DNA of 64,000 nucleotides from an uncultured Bacteroidales bacterium (GTDB lineage: Bacteria; Bacteroidota; Bacteroidia; Bacteroidales; P3): contig CAJTPR010000010.1 of assembly GCA_910578275.1 (NCBI GenBank), positions 1-64,000 on the forward strand. The letters run 5' to 3'. Numbering within the stretch: position 1 is the stretch's first letter; each line of letters starts with the position of its first letter. The notes under the pieces were generated by a model. It was not told the DNA's origin and did not search any database. It saw nothing but the letters and a program-made list of their open reading frames with translations. Shown piece by piece: positions 17,666 through 27,042 of this stretch. The position numbers were made by a program, and so were the translations under genes.

Positions 17666-20521
17666 ATGGATTACGATTTCAGGAAGATTGAAGCCTATTG
17701 GCGGGAATATTGGAAAAACAACAAGACATTCCGTGCCCAAAACGTTTCCGAAAAGCCGAAATACTACGTCCTCGACATGTTCCCCTATCCTTCCGGAGCG
17801 GGCTTGCACGTAGGACATCCGCTAGGCTACATCGCCAGCGACATCTATGCCCGGTACAAACGCCTGCAAGGTTTCAACGTGCTGCACCCCATGGGATTCG
17901 ACGCCTACGGGCTGCCCGCCGAACAATACGCGATCCAGACCGGCCGGCATCCGGCACTCACGACGCAAAAGAACATCGAACGCTACCGCCATCAACTCGA
18001 CCTGATCGGATTCTCGTTCGACTGGGATCGGGAAGTGCGGACCTGCGACCCGGCCTACTACAAATGGACGCAATGGGTATTCATTCGCCTTTTCCACTCC
18101 TGGTACAGCAAGAAGGAACAGAAAGCCCTGCCCGACACGCAGCTCGTCGAACGACTGGAAAAGGAGGGCAACGCATCGCTCCTGGAAGAAGCCGCCTGCA
18201 CGCCCCATCCCGTCTTCAGCGCGCAGGATTGGGCCGGCTACGACGCCAAGCGGCGTTCCGACATTCTCATGAACTACCGCCTGGCTTTCCTCTCCGACAC
18301 GATGGTGAACTGGTGCCCGCGCCTGGGCACGGTCCTAGCCAATGACGAAGTGGTGAACGGCCTTTCCGAACGCGGCGGATTCCCGGTGGAACGCAAACTG
18401 ATGAAACAATGGTCGCTGCGCATCACCGCCTACGCCCAACGTCTCTTGGACGGGCTGGAGGGCCTGCAATGGAGCGACAGCCTCAAGGAGATGCAGCGCA
18501 ACTGGATCGGCCGCAGCGTGGGCGCGGAGGTACGTTTTGCCATCGACGGCAAACCCGGAAAGTCCCTCACCGTGTTCACCACCCGTCCCGACACGCTTTT
18601 CGGCGTAAGTTTCATGGTGCTCTGCCCCGAACACGAAGAAATAGTAAACCTCACCTCCGCCGGACAGAAAACGGAGGTGGAGGCCTATGTGAAATATGCC
18701 AGGAACCGTACCGAACGCGAACGTCAGGCAGAGGTGAACAAGGTAAGCGGCGTCTTCACGGGTTCCTACGCCCTCCATCCCTTCACGGGCGAGAAACTGC
18801 CGATCTGGATTTCGGAATACGTGCTGGCCGGCTACGGTACAGGCGCGATCATGGCGGTAGCCGCGCACGACAGCCGCGACTACCGTTTCGCCAAGCATTT
18901 CGACTTGCCCGTAAGGCAAGTGGTGGAAGGCGGCGACATAGCCAAGGAAGCCTACGAGGCCAAGGACGGAATCCTGACGAATTCCGGATTCCTGGACGGC
19001 CTCACGGTCAAGGACGCCATCGCCCGCATGGTCCAGGAAATAGAAAGACGGAAACTGGGCAAGGCCAGGGTCAACTACCGTCTGCGCGACGCCATATTCA
19101 GCCGTCAACGATATTGGGGCGAACCGTTCCCGGTGTACTACAAGGACGGCATCCCCCATACCCTTGCCGACGACCGGTTGCCGCTCTTGCTGCCCGAAGT
19201 GGACAAATACCTGCCTACCGAAGAAGGCGAGCCGCCCCTGGCCCGTGCCAAGAATTGGCATACGAAAGAAGGCTATCCCTTGGAAACATGCACGATGCCC
19301 GGATTTGCCGGATCGAGCGCGTATTACCTGCGCTACATGGATCCGGACAACACCTCCGCCTTGGTGTCGGAACAGGCCAACGAATATTGGCAGGAAGTGG
19401 ACTTGTACGTGGGCGGCGCCGAACACGCCACCGGCCACCTCATCTATTCCCGATTCTGGAACAAGTTCCTGTTCGACCTCGGGCTGGTCTGCAAGGACGA
19501 ACCCTACAAGAGGCTCGTCAACCAAGGCATGATCCAAGGACGGAGCAACTTCGCCTACCGCCTCAACCGGGCGGCCTATCGGAAAGCCTTGCAGGAAAAA
19601 ACGGCGCCTGCCCTGCCCGGCATCCCGGCAGACGACACGCAAACGGACACGAAACCGGTTTTCGTCTCCAAGAACATTCCCGGCAGGGAACTTTTCTGCG
19701 ACCCCGTGCACGTGGACATACATCTTACCGAAAACGACGTGTTGGACACCGAGGCCTTCAAGGCTTGGATGCCCGACCTGGCAGAAGCCCGATTCGTGCT
19801 CGAAGACGGCAAATACGTTTGCGGGGCGGAAGTGGAGAAAATGTCCAAGTCGATGTACAACGTGGAAAATCCCGATGAAATCGTGGAACGTTACGGAGCG
19901 GACACCTTGCGCATGTACGAAATGTTCCTCGGTCCCGTGGAGCAATCCAAGCCTTGGGACACCAAGGGCATCGAAGGCGTTTTCCGCTTTCTCAAGAAGT
20001 TCTGGCGTGTCTGCTTCGATGAAAACGGCCGGTTCGCCATAGAAGACCTGGAACCCACGGCCGACGAAATGCGCGTGTTGCACAAGACCATCAGGCGCAT
20101 CACCGACGACACCGAACGCTTTTCGTTCAACACGGCCGTGAGCGGCTTCATGATCGCGCTCAACGAACTTTCCGAGCTCCGTTGCCGCAAGCGGGCCGTC
20201 ATCGAACCTTTCACGGTCCTGCTCTCGCCCTTCGCGCCGCATATCTGCGAGGAAATATGGAAAGCCTTGGGACATACGGAAAGCATTTCGTCCGCCACGC
20301 TGCCCGTGTACGAGGAAAAATACACGGAAAGCAACACGTTCGCCTACCCTGTTTCGTTCAACGGGAAAATGCGGTTCAAGATCGAACTGCCTTCGGACTT
20401 GCCGCCTGCCGAAGTGGAAAAGGCGGTATTGGAGAACGAGCAGGCCTTGAAATGGACGGAAGGCAAGAAACCGAAGAAGGTCGTCGTCGTGCCCGGCCGC
20501 ATCGTGAACGTGGTTCTGTAG
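17666..20521 (+). CDS. leuS: Leucyl-tRNA synthetase
   Basis: 951 residues from the ATG at 17666; the frame is open far upstream through the preceding gene in another frame, but class-I LeuRS sequence begins at this ATG ([16 protein letters not shown]). The HIGH motif is HVGHPLGY at 48-55 and KMSKS is at 725-729. The CP1 editing domain is intact, with [12 protein letters not shown] and [14 protein letters not shown]. The insert before KMSKS is typical of Bacteroidota LeuRS. It charges tRNA-Leu in the cytosol. It is first in a run of six closely spaced genes. Confidence 0.97.
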   Translation: MDYDFRKIEAYWREYWKNNKTFRAQNVSEKPKYYVLDMFPYPSGAGLHVGHPLGYIASDIYARYKRLQGFNVLHPMGFDAYGLPAEQYAIQTGRHPALTTQKNIERYRHQLDLIGFSFDWDREVRTCDPAYYKWTQWVFIRLFHSWYSKKEQKALPDTQLVERLEKEGNASLLEEAACTPHPVFSAQDWAGYDAKRRSDILMNYRLAFLSDTMVNWCPRLGTVLANDEVVNGLSERGGFPVERKLMKQWSLRITAYAQRLLDGLEGLQWSDSLKEMQRNWIGRSVGAEVRFAIDGKPGKSLTVFTTRPDTLFGVSFMVLCPEHEEIVNLTSAGQKTEVEAYVKYARNRTERERQAEVNKVSGVFTGSYALHPFTGEKLPIWISEYVLAGYGTGAIMAVAAHDSRDYRFAKHFDLPVRQVVEGGDIAKEAYEAKDGILTNSGFLDGLTVKDAIARMVQEIERRKLGKARVNYRLRDAIFSRQRYWGEPFPVYYKDGIPHTLADDRLPLLLPEVDKYLPTEEGEPPLARAKNWHTKEGYPLETCTMPGFAGSSAYYLRYMDPDNTSALVSEQANEYWQEVDLYVGGAEHATGHLIYSRFWNKFLFDLGLVCKDEPYKRLVNQGMIQGRSNFAYRLNRAAYRKALQEKTAPALPGIPADDTQTDTKPVFVSKNIPGRELFCDPVHVDIHLTENDVLDTEAFKAWMPDLAEARFVLEDGKYVCGAEVEKMSKSMYNVENPDEIVERYGADTLRMYEMFLGPVEQSKPWDTKGIEGVFRFLKKFWRVCFDENGRFAIEDLEPTADEMRVLHKTIRRITDDTERFSFNTAVSGFMIALNELSELRCRKRAVIEPFTVLLSPFAPHICEEIWKALGHTESISSATLPVYEEKYTESNTFAYPVSFNGKMRFKIELPSDLPPAEVEKAVLENEQALKWTEGKKPKKVVVVPGRIVNVVL

Positions 20522-20564
20522 GTTTGATTTTTTATCGTTAATTTTGTGATTCGGCCATTTTGCC

Positions 20565-21449
20565 ATGATACAGGAAGAAAACGCGAAATTTGAGAAGAAA
20601 CGCATCCGCAGCGCGCACGCGACCACGGTGCTTTCCATCGCCACGGTGCTGTTCCTGCTTTGCATCCAAGGACTCATGCTCGGATACACGCACAAGGTGT
20701 CGGACTATGTGAAGGAGAACATCGGCTTCACGCTCATGATCAAGGACTACACCCGGGAACAGGACATCATGGATCTCAAGGCGATCATCGACCGCTCGCC
20801 TTTCGTGAGAAGTTCCCGCTACATCAGCAAGGCCGAAGCCGCCAAGGAACTGCAGGACGACCTGGGTCAGGATTTCGTTTCGTTTCTCGGCTACAACCCG
20901 CTCCTGCCTTCCATCGAGATCCATCTGAAGGCCGACTATGCCACCCAGGACAGCATTTCCAAGTTCGAGGAAGAACTTACGCGCTACCATATCGTCAAGG
21001 AAATGTTCTATCAGCCCGACCTGATCCGCCTGGTGAACGACAACGTGGCCAAAATCAGTTTCTGGTTAGGCGTCATCAGCCTGTTCATCCTCATATTGGC
21101 GGTTTACCTGCTCAACAACACGATGCGCCTGCTGATCTATTCCAAGCGTTTCACCATCAACACCATGCAACTGGTGGGCGCGACGGCCTCCTTTATCCGT
21201 CGTCCTTTCCTGAGGAACAGCATGCTGCAAGGGCTCGCGGGCGCGGTCATCGCCATCGTCGTGACGACCTTGGGGCTCGTCGCCCTCCACCACAAGGTGC
21301 CTGAAATCATCAATATGCACGATTGGGGCATGATCGCCCGGGTTTTCCTGCTGGTCCTGGCCGTGGGACTGACGTTCACGCTGGTTTCCGCCTGGTTCTC
21401 GGTGAACAAGTACCTGCGCATGCGCAATTCCGACAATTTGTACAATTAG
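20565..21449 (+). CDS. ftsX: Cell division protein FtsX
   Basis: 294 residues. The topology is FtsX-like: an N-terminal transmembrane helix (about 22-42), a periplasmic domain of about 120 residues, then three C-terminal helices separated by the conserved cytoplasmic segment INTMQLVGATASFIRRPFL. With FtsE, it forms an ABC-type complex that controls septal peptidoglycan hydrolases. ftsE is not adjacent here, which is usual for the phylum. A 16-bp gap leads to the DUF3098 gene. Confidence 0.9.
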   Translation: MIQEENAKFEKKRIRSAHATTVLSIATVLFLLCIQGLMLGYTHKVSDYVKENIGFTLMIKDYTREQDIMDLKAIIDRSPFVRSSRYISKAEAAKELQDDLGQDFVSFLGYNPLLPSIEIHLKADYATQDSISKFEEELTRYHIVKEMFYQPDLIRLVNDNVAKISFWLGVISLFILILAVYLLNNTMRLLIYSKRFTINTMQLVGATASFIRRPFLRNSMLQGLAGAVIAIVVTTLGLVALHHKVPEIINMHDWGMIARVFLLVLAVGLTFTLVSAWFSVNKYLRMRNSDNLYN

Positions 21450-21465
21450 ACACACTGCATACGAA

Positions 21466-21726
21466 ATGGCAACAGAAAAGAAGCAAGCAAAGACCCCGGA
21501 CAAGAAGATGTTCGATTTCGCCTTCGGCCGCAAGAACTACATCCTCATGATTGCCGGTATCGTGATATTGGGTATCGGATACCTGCTCATGACGGGCGGC
21601 GGAAGCGACGATCCGTCCAAGTTCAGCTATGACTTGTTCAACACGCGCCGCCTGGTCATCGCCCCGTTGGTAATCCTGGCGGGCATCATCGTCGAGATCG
21701 TGGCCATCATGAAAAAGCCCGAATAA
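21466..21726 (+). CDS. DUF3098 family small membrane protein
   Basis: 86 residues with two hydrophobic helices (NYILMIAGIVILGIGYLLM and VIAPLVILAGIIVEIVAIM) separated by the segment GGGSDDPSKFSYDLFNTRR. This is the DUF3098 pattern seen next to ftsX and uppP in many Bacteroidota; the function is unknown. The stop TAA abuts the uppP ATG with no spacing, so the two may be translationally coupled. Confidence 0.85.
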   Translation: MATEKKQAKTPDKKMFDFAFGRKNYILMIAGIVILGIGYLLMTGGGSDDPSKFSYDLFNTRRLVIAPLVILAGIIVEIVAIMKKPE

Positions 21727-22503
21727 ATGGGTTGGCTCGAAGCCCTGATCCTTGGCATCATACAAGGACTTACCGAATTTCTTCCGGTAAGCAGCAGCGG
21801 ACACCTGGAAATCGGCAAACGCCTTTTGGGCGTGGAGGCTACCGACGACTTGCTTTTCACGGTCGTGGTGCACGGAGCCACCGTCCTGAGCACGATCGTG
21901 GTGTTCCGCAAGGAAATATTCCGTTTGCTCAAAGGCCTGTTCGGCTTCGAAATGAACGCGGAGACGATCTACGTGTTCAAACTCCTGGTCTCGACGATTC
22001 CCATCCTCGTCGTGGGCGTCTTTTTCAAGGACGAGGTGGAGGGATTCTTCGGCAGCGGCCTGACGTTGGTCGGCTGCATGCTCTTGCTCACCGCCGCCTT
22101 GCTCACGTTGGCCAACTACCTGGGAAACGGGAAACGGGAAATCTCGTTCCGTGACGCTTTCGTCATCGGACTGGCGCAAAGCGTGGCCGTATTGCCCGGA
22201 CTTTCCAGGAGCGGCACGACGATCGCCACCGGTTTGCTGTTGGGGAACAAGAAAGAGTCGGTGGCGCAATTTTCATTCCTCATGGTGCTGATTCCCATCC
22301 TGGGCGAAAATATCCTCAGCCTGGCTTCGGGCGAGGTGACCGCTTCCTCGATTCCGTTCACTTCGCTGCTCGTGGGCTTTCTTGCCGCCTTCGTTTCCGG
22401 CTGGGCGGCCTGCAAGTTCATGTTGCGCATCGTCAAAGGCAAGAAGCTGGTCTATTTTGCCGTGTATTGCCTTATCGCGGGCCTGCTGGCCATCTTTCTC
22501 TAA
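21727..22503 (+). CDS. uppP: Undecaprenyl-diphosphatase (UppP/BacA)
   Basis: 258 residues. It recycles undecaprenyl pyrophosphate to the monophosphate carrier for peptidoglycan and glycan assembly. Motifs: [16 protein letters not shown] near the N-terminus ([14 protein letters not shown], with the catalytic Glu) and [13 protein letters not shown] at about 158-170. About seven or eight membrane helices. Its TAA is directly followed by the ATG of the OmpA-like gene. Confidence 0.95.
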   Translation: MGWLEALILGIIQGLTEFLPVSSSGHLEIGKRLLGVEATDDLLFTVVVHGATVLSTIVVFRKEIFRLLKGLFGFEMNAETIYVFKLLVSTIPILVVGVFFKDEVEGFFGSGLTLVGCMLLLTAALLTLANYLGNGKREISFRDAFVIGLAQSVAVLPGLSRSGTTIATGLLLGNKKESVAQFSFLMVLIPILGENILSLASGEVTASSIPFTSLLVGFLAAFVSGWAACKFMLRIVKGKKLVYFAVYCLIAGLLAIFL

Positions 22504-24468
22504 ATGAATTCGGACATGAGAACGGGAATCGCCGCCTTTTCAAGGTTCTGTCTGTTTTTCGGGCTGCTTTGGGGCAGCATGGCAGGAATCTCCTCGCCGG
22601 CACAAACGCCTTGTCGTCCCGATCCGGGAAACCTCAAGCGTGCCATGTTCCACTACGAAAAGGCCATGACCGCCTACCGGGAAGGATTGAGCACTTCCGT
22701 GCGGAAATACCTCCAGATAGCCAAACGCACCGAGCCCTGCTTCGCCAGGCCCTACCTGCTGGAAGCCGTCCTGTTCGAAGACGAGAAGAAGACCGACAGC
22801 GCGATCAACGCCTACTTGCGGGCGTTGTCCGTCGACCCGGACGTCTTTCCCAACGCCTATTACAGCCTGGCCAGGTTGCAAGCTGCCTCGGGACGCTATG
22901 CCGAAGCCGACCGGAACCTTTCCACGTTCCTTGCCATTCCCTCCATCAGTGCCGCCATGCGCGAAAAGGCGCAAATGCTGCAGATGCGCAACAAGGAATC
23001 CTTGGCATTGGCTTCCCGCATGGTGCCGTTCCAACCAAGGAACCTGGGGCCGAACATCAATACCGAAGCGGAGGAATACCTGCCTTTCGTGACGGTGGAC
23101 GACCGGATGATGATCTTCACCCGCCGCTACCTGCGCCAAGCCGACCCGCCTGTCTTGGAAGAAGACTTCTTTTATTCCTTGCGCGACTCCACGGGCGGAT
23201 GGCAGCAGGCCGTGCGCATGGAAGAGCCTATCAATTCCGATGAAAACGAAGGAGCCTTGTTCATCTCCCCCGACGGTCGCTACCTGTTCTTCGCCGGCTG
23301 CAACCGTCCCGACGGACGCGGCTCCTGCGACATCTACGCCTCCATCAAGCGCGAAAACGGCTGGGGACGGCCTTTCAACCTCGGACAACCGATAAACACA
23401 TCGCATTGGGAATCGCAACCGTGCATGTCGTCGGACGGAAAGACGCTTTATTTCACCAGCACGCGTCCGGGAGGATTCGGAAAGAGCGACCTGTGGAAAA
23501 GTACGCTCTCCCAAGGCGGAATCTGGAGCGAACCGCAGAACCTCGGCCCCGCCATCAACACTTCCGGCGACGAAAACTCGCCTTTCCTGCATCCTGACGG
23601 AAAAACGCTTTACTTCGCCTCCAACGGCCACGGCGGAATGGGCGGAATGGACCTGTTCGTAAGCCGCATGGACAGCAACGGACACTGGTCGCCGCCGCAG
23701 AACCTGGGTTATCCCATCAACACGAGCGCGGACGAGACCACCTTGAGCGTGAACGCCAAAGGGGATACGGCCTATTTCTGCAGCGACAACCTGGGCGGAT
23801 ACGGTCAAAAGGACATTTACGCCTTCGCGTTGTACGAACAGGCACGCCCCGGTACGGTTTCTTTCATGAAAGGCATCGTCAAAGACGCCAAAAGCGACAA
23901 GACGCTCCCTGCCCGCTTCGAACTCATCAGCCTTCATACGGGTCTTACCCGCATCGCCTCGACCGCTTCCTCATCAGGCGAGTTCCTCGTCTGCCTTCCC
24001 GTGGACGAACCTTTCGCGCTGAACGTTTCCTGCCCCGGATACGTGTTCTATTCGGAACACATCGCCCTCGGCTACTCGAACCAGGACAAACCGGTCCATA
24101 AGGAAATCCTGATGCGCCCCATCGAAAGCGGCACGCGCATCGTGCTGGAGAACATTTTCTACCAGACCGACAAGTTCCAGCTCGAAAAATCCTCCATCGG
24201 CGAACTGGAACGCATCTACCTCTTTCTGGCGCAGAACCCCAAGGTCCGCGTCGAGATAAGCGGACACACGGACAACATCGGTCCGGCGCAATACAACAAG
24301 ACCCTTTCCGAAAACCGCGCCAAGGCCGTGGCCGACTACCTGAAAGCCAAGGGCATCGACCCTGAAAGGATAGAAGCCAAGGGCTATGGTTTCGACAAAC
24401 CGGTGGCGGACAACCAAAGCGAGGAAGGACGCGCCAAGAACCGCCGCACCGAACTCAAAATCCTCTGA
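22504..24468 (+). CDS. PorE-like envelope protein (TPR, propeller, regulatory domain, OmpA)
   Basis: 654 residues. In order: a signal peptide (about 1-33, ending SSPAQ), TPR-like helices (about 45-165), PD40/WD40-type propeller repeats with xSxDGKTLYF motifs (about 190-455; e.g. SSDGKTLYFTSTRPGGFGK and HPDGKTLYFASNGHGGMGG), a carboxypeptidase-regulatory-like domain (about 460-540), and a C-terminal OmpA peptidoglycan-binding domain (SGHTDNIG, LSENRAKAV, NRRTELKIL). The same order and a closely similar length characterise PorE of the P. gingivalis type IX secretion system. The symbol is withheld because other Bacteroidota proteins share this architecture and no other por gene is in the window. 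Confidence 0.82.
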   Translation: MNSDMRTGIAAFSRFCLFFGLLWGSMAGISSPAQTPCRPDPGNLKRAMFHYEKAMTAYREGLSTSVRKYLQIAKRTEPCFARPYLLEAVLFEDEKKTDSAINAYLRALSVDPDVFPNAYYSLARLQAASGRYAEADRNLSTFLAIPSISAAMREKAQMLQMRNKESLALASRMVPFQPRNLGPNINTEAEEYLPFVTVDDRMMIFTRRYLRQADPPVLEEDFFYSLRDSTGGWQQAVRMEEPINSDENEGALFISPDGRYLFFAGCNRPDGRGSCDIYASIKRENGWGRPFNLGQPINTSHWESQPCMSSDGKTLYFTSTRPGGFGKSDLWKSTLSQGGIWSEPQNLGPAINTSGDENSPFLHPDGKTLYFASNGHGGMGGMDLFVSRMDSNGHWSPPQNLGYPINTSADETTLSVNAKGDTAYFCSDNLGGYGQKDIYAFALYEQARPGTVSFMKGIVKDAKSDKTLPARFELISLHTGLTRIASTASSSGEFLVCLPVDEPFALNVSCPGYVFYSEHIALGYSNQDKPVHKEILMRPIESGTRIVLENIFYQTDKFQLEKSSIGELERIYLFLAQNPKVRVEISGHTDNIGPAQYNKTLSENRAKAVADYLKAKGIDPERIEAKGYGFDKPVADNQSEEGRAKNRRTELKIL

Positions 24469-24470
24469 TC

Positions 24471-25505
24471 ATGCATCCTGAATTCGACCCAGAAGCCGCC
24501 CTTGCGCCCAACGGGCGTTATTTCGGTTTTCCCTATACGGAAGAGGAAGCCTCGTTGCTGTTGGTTTCCGTGCCTTGGGACGTGACCACCTCCTACAGGC
24601 CGGGCGCGGCGAAAGGCCCGCAAGCCATCCGGCAAGCCTCCCTGCAATTGGATTTTTACGATTTCGAAATTCCCGACGCCTTCAAGTCGGGAATCGGTAC
24701 GTCGGACTTTTCCCTGTCCGGACCGATACGGGAACTTTCGGAACGCTTGCGCCCGCTGGCCGAACAAGTGATGGAAAAAGGCGAGGAAAACGCGAAAGAA
24801 GCCTTGAAGGAAGTGAACGCGGGAAGCGAACAGGTAAACGAATGGCTCTACGATACGAGCGCAAGGTTGCTGAAAGAAGGAAAACACGTAGGAGTGGTGG
24901 GAGGCGATCACAGTTGTCCCCTCGGATTGATGCGCGCCCTCGGAGAAAAATACGGGAAATTCGGCATCCTGCACATAGACGCGCATGCAGACCTGCGTCG
25001 CGCCTACGAAGGATTCACGTTTTCGCACGCTTCGATCATATACAACGCGCTCGGTTTGCCGCATGTGGAAAAAGTGGTGCAAGCGGGCGTACGCGACGTG
25101 TGCCAAAGCGAACAGGACCTGGTCAAGGCTTCCCGCGGAAGAATCCTGCAATTTCCCGACATCAAGCTACAGGAACGCCTTGGCGAAGGGGAAAACTGGG
25201 GCGACCTGTGCCGGGAAATCATCGCGGCCCTGCCCCGGAAAGTCTATGTGAGTTTCGATATCGACGGCTTGAACCCGAGCCTCTGCCCGCATACGGGAAC
25301 CCCCGTGCCGGGAGGCCTGGAATTCGGGCAAGTACGCCGCCTGCTCTCGCTCTTGCGACAAAGCGGCAAGCAAATCATAGGGTTCGACCTCTGCGAAGTG
25401 GCTCCCGATCCGGAAAATCCACAGGACGAATGGGACGGGAACGTAGGCGCGCGCGTGCTGTACATGCTCTGCAACACCTTGCTCGCCTCCTCTCCCGTTT
25501 CCTAA
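24471..25505 (+). CDS. Agmatinase/arginase-family ureohydrolase
   Basis: 344 residues. The binuclear Mn-binding motifs are complete: GGDHS (about 144-148), DAHADLR (about 171-177) and SFDIDGLNP (about 262-270). The conserved late Glu lies in GFDLCEVAPDPE. Likely substrates are agmatine, arginine or formiminoglutamate; sequence does not settle which. It starts 2 bp after the OmpA-like gene, last of the leuS run. Its stop overlaps the stop of the convergent yggS by a few bases, with no terminator between them. Given the citrulline genes at 6-8 kb, a role in arginine or agmatine breakdown is plausible but only inferred. Confidence 0.88.
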   Translation: MHPEFDPEAALAPNGRYFGFPYTEEEASLLLVSVPWDVTTSYRPGAAKGPQAIRQASLQLDFYDFEIPDAFKSGIGTSDFSLSGPIRELSERLRPLAEQVMEKGEENAKEALKEVNAGSEQVNEWLYDTSARLLKEGKHVGVVGGDHSCPLGLMRALGEKYGKFGILHIDAHADLRRAYEGFTFSHASIIYNALGLPHVEKVVQAGVRDVCQSEQDLVKASRGRILQFPDIKLQERLGEGENWGDLCREIIAALPRKVYVSFDIDGLNPSLCPHTGTPVPGGLEFGQVRRLLSLLRQSGKQIIGFDLCEVAPDPENPQDEWDGNVGARVLYMLCNTLLASSPVS

Positions 25506-26182
25506 TAGAGCTTGAGGCTGTAATCGCGCGCCCCGAAGATGGAACTGCCGATACGGACCAACGTGCTACCTTCCTGCATGGCGATTTCATAGTCGTCCGA
25601 CATGCCCATGGAAATCTCCTTGAAATGATCTTCCCCGGCAAAGTACCTTTCCCGTAGCGTCCGGAATATCTGTCGCAAGGCAGCGAATTCCCCGCGTACC
25701 TGTTCCTTGTCGGCGGTGAACGTGGCCATGCCCATCACTCCGTCGACACGCACGTTCCGCATGGCCTTGTATTCGGCCGACCGCAACAAGGCCTCGGCTT
25801 CGGCCAAGTCCAGGCCGAACTTGGTTTCTTCCTCGGCGATATGGAATTGCAACAAGCATGGCACCACCCTGCCTTTGGCCGAGGCGGCGGCATTCACGTC
25901 TTTGAGCAAGTCGAGACTGTCGATGCTATGGACGAGACTCACGTAATCGACGATATACTTGATCTTGTTGCGTTGCAGATGCCCGATGAAATGCCACTCC
26001 ACGTCCGCAGGCAACTGTTCGTGCTTGGCACGCATTTCCTGCGCCTTGTTCTCGCCGAATACACGTTGACCGGCATCATAGACCGCCTTGATCTCTTCCA
26101 CGGTCTTGTATTTCGACACGGCCACCAGTCGCACGCCCGGTTGAACGGTCGCGGCCACTTTCCGATAGTTTTCCTGCAACAT
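25502..26182 (-). CDS. yggS: YggS-family PLP-binding protein
   Basis: 226 residues, single-domain alanine-racemase-like barrel. The PLP lysine lies in LVAVSKYKTVEEI. Further signatures: GENKAQEM, WHFIGHLQRNKIKYI, LLQFHIAEEETKFGL and EISMGMSDDYEIAMQEGSTLVRIGS. The family has no known reaction and helps maintain PLP and amino-acid homeostasis. It is the last gene of the minus-strand unit and ends within the last codons of the convergent ureohydrolase gene. Confidence 0.93.
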   Translation of the reverse strand: MLQENYRKVAATVQPGVRLVAVSKYKTVEEIKAVYDAGQRVFGENKAQEMRAKHEQLPADVEWHFIGHLQRNKIKYIVDYVSLVHSIDSLDLLKDVNAAASAKGRVVPCLLQFHIAEEETKFGLDLAEAEALLRSAEYKAMRNVRVDGVMGMATFTADKEQVRGEFAALRQIFRTLRERYFAGEDHFKEISMGMSDDYEIAMQEGSTLVRIGSSIFGARDYSLKLY

Positions 26183-26242
26183 CCCGATTCGATTTTACGG
26201 AGAAACCCCGTTCTCCTGAATTCCATGCCGGCTCCGCGCGGA

Positions 26243-27040
26243 TCATTCCTCGCGCAGATGCAGGCGTTTTATGAAGTTCAAACTGATTTCCTCGCCTTCG
26301 GCCAACGTATGCAAGTCGGGAAAAGTCAATCCCTCGTCCAGCCTGCCTACGGTGAAATTGTATTTTCTCCCGTTCTTCACTTTTACCAAGTACGCGCCTG
26401 ATCCGGGCAAAAGCTTGTGCGGATCGGACACCTGGCAGGCGCCATTGCGGAAAACACCGCGAACCCCGTAGCAATAGCCGAGCAAGTCGTTGGCCTGCGC
26501 CACATCCCCTTCTTCCAGCAACTGACGGATACGCGTGGAACTGACATGCTGCCGGTGCACGACCTGTTCGGGAAACCTGTCCACTTCGAAACCATGCCTT
26601 TTGCCATATTCCGACATCTGCTCGTAACTGCCTTCCCTGTCGTGCCCGAAATTGTGGTTATAGCCCACCACCATTTTCCGGACGCCGATCTTTTCCACCA
26701 GCACCTTTTCGATAAAGTCCGAATACGGCAATTTCGAGAAAGCCTCGTCAAAGTCGATGACGAGCAATATGTCCAGCCCCGCCTTGGCCAGAAGGCTTGT
26801 CTTTTCGGCATCGGTGGAAAGCAGTCCGAAACGCCTCGCATAGGCATCGAGCGAATGCAGGACCAGGCGCGGATGGGGAGAAAACGTGACCAGCACGCTG
26901 TGTCCCCTTATCAGTTCGGCCTCGTGCTTGAGCAAACCTATGATGGACTTGTGGGCAAGATGCACGCCGTCGAACGACCCTACCGTGACCACCGGATTGG
27001 TTGCCGGTTTCCAATTCTCCAGTCCACGAACCACTTCCAT
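26243..27040 (-). CDS. ribF: RibF-type FAD synthetase with a shortened riboflavin-kinase domain
   Basis: 265 residues against about 305-315 for ordinary RibF. The N-terminal adenylyltransferase domain is intact: GSFDGVHLAH from residue 21, VTFSPHPR, VVGYNHNFGHDREGS and HVSSTRIRQLLEEGD. The C-terminal riboflavin-kinase region (about 190-265) keeps the pattern of a small beta barrel but lacks the GFPTAN motif and the later NIGxRPT and ExHI/LL segments, including the catalytic Glu. It may therefore make FAD from FMN but not FMN from riboflavin. It starts 2 bp after the barrel gene stop. Confidence 0.85.
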   Translation of the reverse strand: MEVVRGLENWKPATNPVVTVGSFDGVHLAHKSIIGLLKHEAELIRGHSVLVTFSPHPRLVLHSLDAYARRFGLLSTDAEKTSLLAKAGLDILLVIDFDEAFSKLPYSDFIEKVLVEKIGVRKMVVGYNHNFGHDREGSYEQMSEYGKRHGFEVDRFPEQVVHRQHVSSTRIRQLLEEGDVAQANDLLGYCYGVRGVFRNGACQVSDPHKLLPGSGAYLVKVKNGRKYNFTVGRLDEGLTFPDLHTLAEGEEISLNFIKRLHLREE

Positions 27041-27042
27041 GA

